Assembly: GCF_026008515.1 (NCBI RefSeq)
Contig: NZ_BQYM01000001.1
Location: 248,001-312,000 of the forward strand
Direction of reading: 5' to 3'
DNA length: 64,000 nt
Source of the DNA: Hoyosella levis
Lineage (GTDB): Bacteria > Actinomycetota > Actinomycetes > Mycobacteriales > Mycobacteriaceae
In this document: positions 16,166 to 24,312 of the stretch, in pieces
Position numbering within the stretch: the first letter of the stretch is position 1
Layout: the number at the start of each line of letters is the position of its first letter
Position numbers and translations under genes: made by a program
Notes under the pieces: model-generated
Told to the model about the DNA's origin: nothing
Database searches by the model: none
The model's input: the letters and a program-made list of their open reading frames with translations, nothing else

Positions 16166-18961
16166 CTACCCCGTGTTGCGCAGCGCGGTGGCGAGGCCAT
16201 TCATCGTCATGTGGATGGCGCGGCGGACCAGTGGGCTATCGTCGCCGGACCGGTAGCGGCGCAGCAGTTCCACCTGCAAGTGGTTGAGCGGCTCGAGGTA
16301 GGGGAACCGGTTGTGGACGGAGCGCTGGAGGGCGGGGTTGTCGCCGGCGAGATCGTCGTAGCCCGTGATGGCCTTGTACATGGCGATGGTGCGGGCGTGC
16401 TCGTCGCGGAGCTTGCCGTAGACGAGGTCGCGGACGGCGGTGTCGGGGACGAGGCTGGCGTAGCGGGCGGCGAGGCCGATGTCGGACTTGGCGAGCACCA
16501 TCGCCATGTTGGACAGCACGGAGTGGAAGAACGGCCAGCGGCGGTAGAGGTCAGTGAGCTCGGCGAGGCGCTCGTCGTTGTCGCCGACCCACTCACGAAG
16601 AGCGGTGCCGGTGCCGTACCAGCCGGGCAGCATGACGCGGGACTGCGTCCACGACAGCACCCAGGGGATCGCGCGGAGGTCGGCGAGCGAGCTGGTTTGC
16701 TTGCGGCTCGACGGGCGGCTGCCAATGTTGAGGGCGCCGATCTCGGCGAGCGGGGTGGACGTGCGGAAGTACTCGAGGAAGCCGGGCGTGCGTTGCACGA
16801 GGTCGGTGTAGGCATCGCGGGAGCGGTCGGCGATCTCGTCGAGGATGGCGTAGGCGCGCTCGGCGTTGTCGCCGAGGCCCTCTACGTCGAGGAGGGTGGA
16901 TTCGACGGTGGCGGCGAGGAGGCTCTCGAGGTTGCGGCGGGCCATGCCGGGCTCCGCGTACTTCGCGGAGATGACCTCGCCCTGCTCGGTGATGCGGAGC
17001 GAGCCATTGACCGCGCCAGGTGGCTGGGCCAGGATGGCCTCGTAGCTGGGTCCGCCGCCGCGACCGACGGTGCCGCCGCGGCCGTGGAAGAGGCGCAGCC
17101 GGATGCCCGACTCCTGGGCCGCGGCTACCAGTTCGAGCTCAGCGCGGTAGAGCGACCAGTTCGCGGTGAGGTAGCCGCCGTCCTTGTTGGAATCGGAGTA
17201 GCCGAGCATTACCTCGTGCCGGTCCCCCTGGGCGCGGACGAGCTCACGGTAAGCAGGGACGTCGAGGGTGGCGCGGAGGGTTTCCGCTCCGTGGCGCAGG
17301 TCATCGATGGTCTCGAACAACGGCACCACCCGCACGGGGCTAGAGGGCGGGGTGTCGTTGTTTCCGGGGTCGAGGATGCCTGCTTCCTTGAGCAGAACAG
17401 CGGCCTCGAGCATGTCACTCACCGAGGAGCACATGCTGACGATGTAGTGCGGCACCGCATCAGCACCGAGGTCCTCTATCGCCTGCGCGGCGGCGCGGAT
17501 GATGCCGAGCTCTCCGCTCGCGAGGTCGCTGAGGGTGGCGTCGGGGCGCAGGAGGGGCCGCCGGGTGCCGAGCTCGCGGGCGAGCAGTGCCACCCGCTCG
17601 TCCTCGTCGAGGCTCGCGTAGTCCTCCTGGACACCGGCCCAGGCGAGCAGTTCCGCGATGACCTTCTCGTGGGTGTCGGAGTTCTGCCGCATATCAAGAC
17701 CAGAGAGGTGGAAGCCGAAGGCGTGGACGGCTTCGATGAGCGTGGCGAGGCGATCGTCGGCGAGGATTCCATCGCTGTGGCCGCGCAGGGAATCACTGAT
17801 CGCGACAAGGTCGGCCAGCAGCTCGGCGGGCCGGATGTACGGATCGAGCCCGGCCTCGCGGGCCGCGGGCGGGATCTCGTCGAGCACACGCGCGGCGGTG
17901 GCGGTGAGCCTGCCCATGATGCCGTTGATCGCGCGGCGGTAGGGCTCGTCGGACCGGAACGGGGACTCGTCGCCGGAGGCATCGGCGAGCGCGTTGACGG
18001 TGTCGCTGACGGTCACGAGTCGGTCGGACATGGATAGCTCCTGCTTGAGCTGCCCGAGCTCGGCGAGGTAGTAGCCGATCGCGGTGTAGGCGGCGCGGCG
18101 CGTGGCGGTGCGCACCACTTCAGCGGTGACATAGGGATTGCCGTCGCGGTCGCCCCCGATCCAGGAGCCCGTGCGCAGGATCGGTTCGGCGAGCAGCTCG
18201 CTGTTTGGCCAGCGGGTGCGCAGCTCGCGGCGGATCTCTGCGTTGAGCGCGGGGATCACCTCGAACAGCGACATGTCGTAGTAGCGCAGGCCCACGTCGA
18301 TCTCGGTCTCCAGGCGCGGGCGGGTCAGCCGGATGACGGCGGTCTGCCACAGCGTGAGCACCTGGCGGCGCAGCGCGAGATCGATGCGGTCGAGGTCGGC
18401 GTCGTCGACATCGGGGCGGTGGCGCTCCCGCATGAGGTCGGTGATGCGCTTGATCGCCTCGAACACGGTGCGGCGCCGCGTCTCGGTGGGGTGGGCGGTG
18501 ATGACCGGCGAGACGAGCGCGCCGTCGAGCCGCTCGGCCACCGTGCGGGCATCGAGATTGGCGTTCTCGAGCTTGCGGTAGGTCGCGGCGAGGGTGCTGT
18601 CCTGTGGCCCGGCGCCCTCCCGCCGATGGGTGGCGCGGCGTCGCTCGCGGTGCAGGTCCTCGGCTAGGTTGGCGAGCAGCGAGAAGTGGCTGAACGCGCG
18701 GATGACCGGGATCGCGTCGGCGGTGTCGATGCCGTCGAACAATGCCTCGAGCTCGCTGCGCTCGATCTCGGAGCGCCGCAGCCGGAAGGACTCGGTGCGG
18801 GCTTCCTCGACGAGGTCGAACACCCTGCTGCCGGATTGCTCCCGCACGATCTCACCGAGAAGCCCGCCGAGGAGGCGGATGTCCTCGCGGAGCAGTTCCT
18901 CGTCCGCGTCGGTGCGCGGCGCTGCGGGGGTGTTCACGAGTTCGCTGGATGTGGGCACCAT
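16166..18961 (-). CDS. ppc: Phosphoenolpyruvate carboxylase
   Basis: A 931-residue cytoplasmic enzyme that forms oxaloacetate from PEP and bicarbonate, an anaplerotic entry to the TCA cycle. Catalytic His157 lies in [12 protein letters not shown], the second signature is [14 protein letters not shown], and the Gly-rich loop [14 protein letters not shown] is present; the protein ends in NTG as PEPC proteins do. ATG 18961 has GGGGGA almost adjacent and the following GTG 18958 is an equally good start. It is monocistronic, 40 bases from the S4-domain gene. Confidence 0.97.
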   Translation of the reverse strand: MVPTSSELVNTPAAPRTDADEELLREDIRLLGGLLGEIVREQSGSRVFDLVEEARTESFRLRRSEIERSELEALFDGIDTADAIPVIRAFSHFSLLANLAEDLHRERRRATHRREGAGPQDSTLAATYRKLENANLDARTVAERLDGALVSPVITAHPTETRRRTVFEAIKRITDLMRERHRPDVDDADLDRIDLALRRQVLTLWQTAVIRLTRPRLETEIDVGLRYYDMSLFEVIPALNAEIRRELRTRWPNSELLAEPILRTGSWIGGDRDGNPYVTAEVVRTATRRAAYTAIGYYLAELGQLKQELSMSDRLVTVSDTVNALADASGDESPFRSDEPYRRAINGIMGRLTATAARVLDEIPPAAREAGLDPYIRPAELLADLVAISDSLRGHSDGILADDRLATLIEAVHAFGFHLSGLDMRQNSDTHEKVIAELLAWAGVQEDYASLDEDERVALLARELGTRRPLLRPDATLSDLASGELGIIRAAAQAIEDLGADAVPHYIVSMCSSVSDMLEAAVLLKEAGILDPGNNDTPPSSPVRVVPLFETIDDLRHGAETLRATLDVPAYRELVRAQGDRHEVMLGYSDSNKDGGYLTANWSLYRAELELVAAAQESGIRLRLFHGRGGTVGRGGGPSYEAILAQPPGAVNGSLRITEQGEVISAKYAEPGMARRNLESLLAATVESTLLDVEGLGDNAERAYAILDEIADRSRDAYTDLVQRTPGFLEYFRTSTPLAEIGALNIGSRPSSRKQTSSLADLRAIPWVLSWTQSRVMLPGWYGTGTALREWVGDNDERLAELTDLYRRWPFFHSVLSNMAMVLAKSDIGLAARYASLVPDTAVRDLVYGKLRDEHARTIAMYKAITGYDDLAGDNPALQRSVHNRFPYLEPLNHLQVELLRRYRSGDDSPLVRRAIHMTMNGLATALRNTG

Positions 18962-19001
18962 TCCCCCAGTATCGCTGCCTCCGCGCGGATCTGCTTGCTT
19001 C

Positions 19002-19211
19002 TCAGTGCTTCCCGGCACGCACGCGCGCCTCCGCGCCCTGGAAGGAAACGATGTCGCCGTCGCGCAGCTGGCAGCCTCGTCGCGTCTCGACCGCGCCGTT
19101 GACATGCACGAGACCCTCGGCGATCACGGACTTCGCGTCCGCGCCGGAGTCGATGAGGTTGGCGAGCTTGAGGAACTGCCCGAGCCGGATCACCTCATCG
19201 CGAATGGTCAC
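19002..19211 (-). CDS. S4-domain RNA-binding protein
   Basis: A 69-residue protein consisting of one S4-like RNA-binding domain (YbcJ/YaaA type): [20 protein letters not shown], then [27 protein letters not shown], the alpha-L motif that grips structured RNA. The target RNA is unknown; in some bacteria such proteins associate with ribosomes. The start is GTG 19211. It lies upstream of ppc on the same strand with a 40-base gap. Confidence 0.88.
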   Translation of the reverse strand: MTIRDEVIRLGQFLKLANLIDSGADAKSVIAEGLVHVNGAVETRRGCQLRDGDIVSFQGAEARVRAGKH

Positions 19212-19261
19212 GTCGTTCAACCCGTTCCCCCTCTCAAGGGTCGTGGTGCGGAAGCGGCAAC

Positions 19262-19308
19262 GGGCAGGGAGCGCGGAGCAGGATCCTGCTGCCCCTCGCT
19301 GCCTGCCC
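19262..19308 (-). terminator. Nested hairpin after the 65-residue small gene
   Basis: GGGCAGGGAGCG at 19262-19273 pairs with 19297-19308 (one mismatch), enclosing a perfect 14-base palindrome AGCAGGATCCTGCT at 19277-19290. It lies downstream of the gene ending at 19366 and upstream of the S4 gene. Confidence 0.6.
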
Positions 19309-19365
19309 GGCCAGTCGAGCGATTCGTCGCGCCGGGGCGGAACAGGACCGACGAAGCGGGAGCTG

Positions 19366-19563
19366 CTAGATGATGCTGGCGCTCGGGAGGGACTCGAGGT
19401 CGTAGTCGAGACCGAAGTCGGCATCCGGCATCGCCTCGGCGCCGTAGGGCACGAGCAGGCTGTTGATCAGGTCGATCTGCTGCTGGGAGAACTGTTCCAG
19501 CCAGATCGGGAGGATCATGCCCATCATGTCGAGCATCGCGAACTCGGGGGGCAGTGCATCCAT
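19366..19563 (-). CDS. Small 65-residue protein without signal peptide
   Basis: A 65-residue protein with no recognised relative. The first half is hydrophobic to amphipathic (MLDMMGMILPIWLEQFSQQQIDLINSLLVPYG), the second half acidic (DADFGLDYDLESLPSASII). It has no signal peptide and no cysteine. A clear ribosome site (AAGGAG, 7 bases before ATG 19563) and a nested terminator after it argue for a real, well-expressed gene. Size and lack of signal peptide recall corynebacterial small porins, as with the gene at 21334. Confidence 0.65.
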   Translation of the reverse strand: MDALPPEFAMLDMMGMILPIWLEQFSQQQIDLINSLLVPYGAEAMPDADFGLDYDLESLPSASII

Positions 19564-19820
19564 GGAGAGCTCCTTCGTGAGGACGGTGGGCTCCCGATAC
19601 CCTATTCGATCGCTCCTGGGGCCGCACGGCGGGAAGCGCGGCCTGTGATGCTCGCGGGATCCGATCGTGGCCGCGGCGCGATGATCGTCTCGTCATTGCG
19701 CGACCCAGCCAGCACACCTGGTACTAGCCTGGATAGGAGCCTGGCTAGTGGCACGGTATCCACGAGCAGGCTTGCCCCCTGCCATTCCAGTGCTGTGGCA
19801 CGCGTCCGCCGAGGAGCCCG

Positions 19821-20711
19821 ATGCGCATCCTGAGAACTCCGGAGGACAGGTTCGCGAATCTGCCCGGTTTCCCGCACACCCCCCAGTACGTGGACCTTGG
19901 GGATGTGCGGATGGCCTACGTCGACGAGGGGCCACGCACCGCGTCACCTGTACTGCTGCTGCACGGGGAGCCCACGTGGGGCTACCTGTACCGGAAGATG
20001 ATCCCGCCCCTGGTGGCCTCGGGACACCGGGTCGTAGTGCCTGACCTGGTCGGATTCGGGCGGTCCGACAAGCCTGAGTCAATCAACGACTACAGCTACG
20101 CCCAGCATGTCGAGTGGGTGACCAACTGGATCGCGGCCCTTGATCTCCGCGATATCACGGTGTTCTGCCAGGACTGGGGTTCACTGATCGGGTTGCGGAT
20201 CGCCGCTGAGCAGCCAGACCGATTCGCTCGGATCGTCGTGGGCAACGGATTCCTGCCGACCGCGCACCGCCCGCCGCCTGCCGCCTTCCGCGCGTGGCGC
20301 GCGTTCGCGCGATGGTCACCGGTCTTCCCGATCGGTCGCATCGTCGACATTGGGACGGTCACCAAGCTGACCGCGGCGGAGCGCGCCGCCTACGACGCGC
20401 CATTTCCCACAAGCCGTCACAAGGCCGGTGCGCGGGCCTTCCCCCGGCTCGTGCCGATAACCGAGCACGACGTGGCGATCCCGGCGAACAGGGCGGCCTG
20501 GGCCGAGCTCGGCGAGTGGCGCAAGCCGTTCCTCACCCTGTTCGGGTCCAAGGACCCCATCCTCGGGCACGCGGACAAGGCCCTCCAAGCGCACGTTCCC
20601 GGCGCGCAGGGCCAGCCACACGATCGGCTGAACGCGGGCCACTTCCTGCAGGAGGACCACGGTCCCGAGCTCGCGCGCCGCATGGACGAGTTCATTCGCG
20701 CGACGAGCTAG
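19821..20711 (+). CDS. Haloalkane dehalogenase
   Basis: A 296-residue alpha/beta hydrolase of the haloalkane dehalogenase type (subfamily HLD-I, like Rv2296/DmbB), which converts halogenated alkanes to alcohols plus halide. The oxyanion/halide segment [13 protein letters not shown] is at 48-60, the nucleophile Asp118 in [11 protein letters not shown], the acid Asp245 in FGSKDP and the base His274 in [12 protein letters not shown] 19821 follows GAGGAG at 4 bases. It is transcribed alone and ends close to the convergent Rieske gene. Confidence 0.92.
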   Translation: MRILRTPEDRFANLPGFPHTPQYVDLGDVRMAYVDEGPRTASPVLLLHGEPTWGYLYRKMIPPLVASGHRVVVPDLVGFGRSDKPESINDYSYAQHVEWVTNWIAALDLRDITVFCQDWGSLIGLRIAAEQPDRFARIVVGNGFLPTAHRPPPAAFRAWRAFARWSPVFPIGRIVDIGTVTKLTAAERAAYDAPFPTSRHKAGARAFPRLVPITEHDVAIPANRAAWAELGEWRKPFLTLFGSKDPILGHADKALQAHVPGAQGQPHDRLNAGHFLQEDHGPELARRMDEFIRATS

Positions 20712-20728
20712 CCGCTGCGGGACGCCCC

Positions 20729-21157
20729 TCAGGCGGGAAAGATCGACGTGCCCTCTATGCGGATCGCCCGGGGCGAGAGGCCACTCAGGGCCGGGCCACG
20801 CTGCAACGCGCCATCGAGCTTGAACTCGCTGCCGTGGCACCCGCACACGATCGTCTCGTCCCGCACCTCGCGCACGAGGCAGCTCCGGTGCGGGCACACC
20901 GCCGAGTAGGCGAGGAACTCGCCCGCCACCGGCTGCGTCACCACGAACTGGCGGTCGGCGATGATGAGCCCGCCCCCGACAGGCACATCAGCGGTATCGG
21001 CGAGCGCAACGGGCACGGATTGCCCGTCCGGCGAGTCCTGGCCCGGCGCTGGATCATTCGTGGAGTTCGTCGCGGATGTGCCGCCTCCCCCGCATGCCAC
21101 GACAACGGTGCCCGCGCATGCCACGCATCCTGCCTTGATCGCCTGCCTGCGGTCCAT
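20729..21157 (-). CDS. Tat-exported Rieske [2Fe-2S] lipoprotein
   Basis: A 142-residue protein. RRQAIKAG plus the hydrophobic stretch to VVVAC-Gly is a Tat signal with a lipobox (Cys22). The Rieske fold has box I CPHRSC (C88, H90, C93) and box II CGCHGSEF (C105, C107, H108): C88, H90, C105 and H108 hold the iron-sulfur cluster and C93-C107 is the usual disulfide. It is a stand-alone electron carrier rather than a QcrA subunit, since no cytochrome genes are nearby. TatA and TatC, needed for export, are encoded at 55.9-57.2 kb. Confidence 0.9.
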   Translation of the reverse strand: MDRRQAIKAGCVACAGTVVVACGGGGTSATNSTNDPAPGQDSPDGQSVPVALADTADVPVGGGLIIADRQFVVTQPVAGEFLAYSAVCPHRSCLVREVRDETIVCGCHGSEFKLDGALQRGPALSGLSPRAIRIEGTSIFPA

Positions 21158-21333
21158 GACGCGCTCCCTTCAGGAGTCGGGCCCATCGAGCCGTTCCGGC
21201 CCGTCCGAAACGATGTAGTGCTGGGCCCCACATTAGCCATCTCGAGTGCGCCGCACCACGTCAGGTGTGTTTCAATTGCCTCACCCGCCGCGCACGCGGC
21301 AGCTTGCACGAACTCGAACTCCCAGGAGCCCAC

Positions 21334-21507
21334 ATGCCTGAATTCATCGCCCAGATCCTCGCTGGCAGCCTCGGCGGCACTGCCCTCGGCCTTGGTGGCC
21401 TCGCTCTCGGTATCGCTGGCGCGGTCGCCGGTCCGCAGCTGCTCGAGGCCATCCTCCCGCTCATCGGCGATCTCGACCCAGGGATGCTGGGCAACCTGCT
21501 TCCCTGA
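21334..21507 (+). CDS. 57-residue Gly/Leu-rich small protein (porin-like candidate)
   Basis: A 57-residue hydrophobic, glycine-rich protein (LAGSLGGTALGLGGLALGIAGAVAGPQLLEAILPLIGDLDPGMLGNLLP) with no signal peptide and no basic N-terminus. AGGAG sits 6 bases before ATG 21334 and a perfect 19-bp terminator follows 13 bases after the stop, so it is a free-standing and probably abundant transcript. Length and character recall PorA (45 aa) and PorH (57 aa) of Corynebacterium, mycomembrane porins that lack signal peptides; this is an inference from features, not from clear sequence identity. Confidence 0.7.
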   Translation: MPEFIAQILAGSLGGTALGLGGLALGIAGAVAGPQLLEAILPLIGDLDPGMLGNLLP

Positions 21508-21520
21508 TCACCTGCCGGAC

Positions 21521-21563
21521 AGCGAAGCGGCGTGGACCCTCCTCGGGTCCACGCCGCTTCGCT
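21521..21563. terminator. Perfect 19-bp stem terminator, bidirectional
   Basis: AGCGAAGCGGCGTGGACCC at 21521-21539 is the exact reverse complement of 21545-21563 with a 5-base loop, followed on the plus strand by ATTTCGTT. It ends the 57-residue gene and lies 16 bases from the stop of the convergent DUF5302 gene, so it can serve both. Confidence 0.9.
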
Positions 21564-21579
21564 ATTTCGTTCCTCGTGG

Positions 21580-21759
21580 CTATCCGCTCTTGCGGCGGAA
21601 CATCGAATGCCCGCCCTCGGCGGCGTGCGGGCCATGTGCCTTGCCGCTCGACTTCGGGCTGCCCCGGTGCGGGTCCTTGTTGCTGGACTGCTTGTGGGCG
21701 AGCGCCTCGGCGAAATGCTTGCGCTGCTCGTCGCTGATCTTGCTGCTCTGATCTGCCAT
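21580..21759 (-). CDS. DUF5302 protein
   Basis: A 59-residue hydrophilic protein, MADQSSKISDEQRKHFAEA at its start, followed by LAHKQSS, a Gly/Lys/His-rich middle (GKAHGPHAAEGG) and the C-terminal FRRKSG. This order matches the small actinobacterial DUF5302 family of unknown function. GAAGG lies 7 bases before the ATG at 21759. It is convergent with the 57-residue gene across a shared terminator. Confidence 0.85.
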   Translation of the reverse strand: MADQSSKISDEQRKHFAEALAHKQSSNKDPHRGSPKSSGKAHGPHAAEGGHSMFRRKSG

Positions 21760-21887
21760 GGCGACCTTCTCTCTCGTGGCGGAGCATTAGTCCGCCGTTG
21801 GAATGAGTGTGTCACTCTTCACAGCCCTCGCGCTACTGGTTTTGGCGCGGTGCTAGGCGCGGCTGGCAAGCAAGGAGCCCGCATGAG

Positions 21888-22439
21888 CTAGCCGAGCATT
21901 GCCATGCCCTGCGAGGCGAGGACCGCAGCGATCAGCCCCCAGGCGATGGTGGCGCCACCGATCCAGGCGAATGCGGTGCGGGCGCTCACGCCGAGGCCGA
22001 CAGCCACGATCGCGGATGCCTGGGTGCCGAGGCCGAGTGGTCCAAGGATCGCGAGGGCAGGCATCCCCCAGCGGGTGACGATGGATTCGATGCGGGCGGC
22101 CCGCTTGCCCCGCTTCGCGGCCTCGCGCTCCTGCTGCGCGCTAGCAGGGGCATCGATCCCGGCGGTGGCCCCGCCAGTGGCACTGGCACTGGCGGCGATG
22201 TGACTGGCCCGGGCCGCCGCCTTGCGATCGCGCCGCTCGCGCCACCAGTCGCGCAGGCGCTCGCCGAACCAGGCCGCGATCGCGACCGTGATGAGGTTGC
22301 CGCTCGTGCCCGCGAGGAACGCGACCACGGGGTTCATCCCGGCGACGATCCCGGCGGGGATGACGATGATCGCCTCGAGCCATGGAGCCGCGCCGCCGAT
22401 GAAGACACCGAGCAGTGTTGCTATGCCTGACCAGTCCAT
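21888..22439 (-). CDS. Small multidrug export protein family membrane protein
   Basis: A 183-residue membrane protein of the Sm_multidrug_ex family (PF06695), whose members have four to five membrane segments and an uncertain transport role. The N-terminal APWLEAIIVIPAGIVAGMNPVVAFLAGTSGNLITV segment (about 19-53) and C-terminal RWGMPALAILGPLGLGTQASAIVAVGLGVSARTAFAWI (about 120-160) carry the family pattern. Between them lies a charged, Ala-rich cytoplasmic loop that is longer than usual. GGGAGGCAGGA precedes ATG 22439. Confidence 0.8.
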   Translation of the reverse strand: MDWSGIATLLGVFIGGAAPWLEAIIVIPAGIVAGMNPVVAFLAGTSGNLITVAIAAWFGERLRDWWRERRDRKAAARASHIAASASATGGATAGIDAPASAQQEREAAKRGKRAARIESIVTRWGMPALAILGPLGLGTQASAIVAVGLGVSARTAFAWIGGATIAWGLIAAVLASQGMAMLG

Positions 22440-22514
22440 TTCCTGCCTCCCGTACCCGACCGACTGTACTGTGCCGGGCAGGCCGGGGCCGGGTGGCGTT
22501 GGTCACCCGCGGGC

Positions 22515-24245
22515 TCAGGCGCGGGGCGGCGGCGCCAGCATGTCGGTGCGGTTGCGGCGGGCACGCTCGGACAAGGACGACACCACGGACCGGGTGCGCT
22601 CGAGGACGACGCTCATGGGGCGCGCGGGCGCGGGCGGGGCGCCGCTGAGGGTGATGGGGGTGCGGATCAGCTCGGGTGGCTCGTCGCCGGCCCACCACAC
22701 GGGCTCGGTCATGTGCTTGGCGAGCGGCAGGGTGGCAGCGATGGCGGCGGAGCCCCAGCCGATCGAGCGGTCGATGGCGCTCGAGGAGGCGGCGAGGGTG
22801 AGCGCGGAGAGCGTGGGCCGGAATCGCACGAGGCAGTCGGCGTAGGGGGCGTTGCGCACCATCTGCAGCTGGATCGACTGCGTGATGGGGGCGAGCCAGA
22901 GGTGCTTGGGGTTCCATTGCGGATGGAAGCAGTCCCAGCCGTAGAAGAAGGCGTTGCGGGTGCCGATCTTGCCGTCGCGGACTCGCTTCCAGGCCAGCTC
23001 GATGGGCACGTTGCTCGCGGCGACCCCATCGATGAGCGCACCGACGTCCTTGGTGGCGAGGAGCTCGTCCAGGATGGGCACCATGCGTGGGTCGGAGGTC
23101 TCGTGGTGGAGGACGCCGGGGATCGCGGAGGAGAAGCTCGCGGCGTCGGCGACGTTGAGGTCGGCGGTGAGCTCGTCGGAGCCCAGCACGATCGGCTTGA
23201 CGACGCGGGAGTCGATGAACGCGGCGGCCTGCCACATCCGTCCGGCGACGGAATTGCGGACACCGAGCCGGAAGCGTGGCAGGGTGCGGGTTCGCAGCGC
23301 ATCGAGCTCGGTCCGGCGGAAGCGGGCAGGCAGCCGATCGAAGGACTGCCTGCGCACGCCCGCGACCACGGTCTCGAAAGGGATGTCGAGATCCCGCAGG
23401 CGCATGGGCTCGCCGTCCTCGCGGCGGAACAGCTCGTCGGCGAAGCGGTCGAAGTTCAGCGAGAACAGTCCCGTCAGTCCGTGGCGGCGCCGGAGCTGGG
23501 CTGGGCCGAGAATGCCGCGATAGGTCACGGTCTTCGCCCAGTCGATGTAGTCCTCGACGGGGACGGGAAGCGAGCGGGCGACGACGCTGCCCACGATGGA
23601 GCCGAACGAGGTGGTGATCAGGTAGTCGGGAGCGAGGTCGTTCTCGACCAGCAGCTTCATCCCACCGAGGTAGACATAGCCCGCGCCACCGCCTCCGCCC
23701 ATGATGCAGACGAGCGCCTTGTAGCCGAGCTCGGCATCGAGCTCGCTGGCGCTGAAGCGCTGCTCGTTCCGCTCGATGAGGGCATCCCGGGTGCGATCGA
23801 CGTGGGGCACGAGGTCGGGCAGGACCTGCTTGGCGGCGATGAGCCGCTTCATCGTGTCGGGCTCGGCGCGCAACGGGTCATGCAGGGCCGCGATCACGCG
23901 GGCGCGCAGGTCCTCGGTGTCCGCGGTGACATCGACGTCGCCACGCCCGCAGCGTCGGCCGGGGCCTGCCGCGCCGGGCTCGAAGACCGTCAGGCGGGCG
24001 AGCGAGATGAGGTATCGCAGGCGCCGGAACTCGCGACGGGTGAGCACCTCGGGGTGGTCGAGGTCCGCCCGGGCGAGCGCGGTCTCCATGTGCTGCAGCG
24101 CAAGGATCGGGTTCTTGCTGGGCAGGCTGGCATCCTCGGGGGCCTCGACGATGTCGTCGAGGCCGTCCGGGTCGAAGCCTAGGGGTGGCGGGAACGCCTC
24201 GTCGTTGCTGCCGATGAATCGTTGCACCATGCCGCGCATTGCCAT
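22515..24245 (-). CDS. Patatin-like phospholipase family protein
   Basis: A 576-residue protein with a helical N-terminal domain (DUF3336-like position) and a patatin domain from about residue 178. The Gly-rich oxyanion loop reads MGGGGGAGYVYLGG, the elbow TTSFGS with Ser213, and the Asp motif DGVAAS. The usual elbow is G-x-S-x-G and the usual Asp motif DGG or DGA; here the first Gly is Thr and the Arg of the oxyanion loop is missing. It may still be a lipase on membrane or storage lipids, or may be catalytically weak. It stands alone downstream of the penicillin-binding protein gene. Confidence 0.75.
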   Translation of the reverse strand: MAMRGMVQRFIGSNDEAFPPPLGFDPDGLDDIVEAPEDASLPSKNPILALQHMETALARADLDHPEVLTRREFRRLRYLISLARLTVFEPGAAGPGRRCGRGDVDVTADTEDLRARVIAALHDPLRAEPDTMKRLIAAKQVLPDLVPHVDRTRDALIERNEQRFSASELDAELGYKALVCIMGGGGGAGYVYLGGMKLLVENDLAPDYLITTSFGSIVGSVVARSLPVPVEDYIDWAKTVTYRGILGPAQLRRRHGLTGLFSLNFDRFADELFRREDGEPMRLRDLDIPFETVVAGVRRQSFDRLPARFRRTELDALRTRTLPRFRLGVRNSVAGRMWQAAAFIDSRVVKPIVLGSDELTADLNVADAASFSSAIPGVLHHETSDPRMVPILDELLATKDVGALIDGVAASNVPIELAWKRVRDGKIGTRNAFFYGWDCFHPQWNPKHLWLAPITQSIQLQMVRNAPYADCLVRFRPTLSALTLAASSSAIDRSIGWGSAAIAATLPLAKHMTEPVWWAGDEPPELIRTPITLSGAPPAPARPMSVVLERTRSVVSSLSERARRNRTDMLAPPPRA

Positions 24246-24312
24246 GCGAACCAGTGTGTCGGAGTCACGGGCACCGCGGGGCCGGGTTCCACGAATCCCG
24301 CAGTGGTCGCGG

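Noticed and set aside
15806-18037. Long open frame opposite ppc (743 codons)
   Set aside because: It is the antisense of phosphoenolpyruvate carboxylase; the predicted protein is Gly/Ala/Val/Glu-rich without any domain and arises from the codon bias of high-GC genes.
22141-23235. 364-codon reverse frame within the patatin gene
   Set aside because: Out-of-frame Arg/His-rich shadow of the patatin-like gene and its neighbour.
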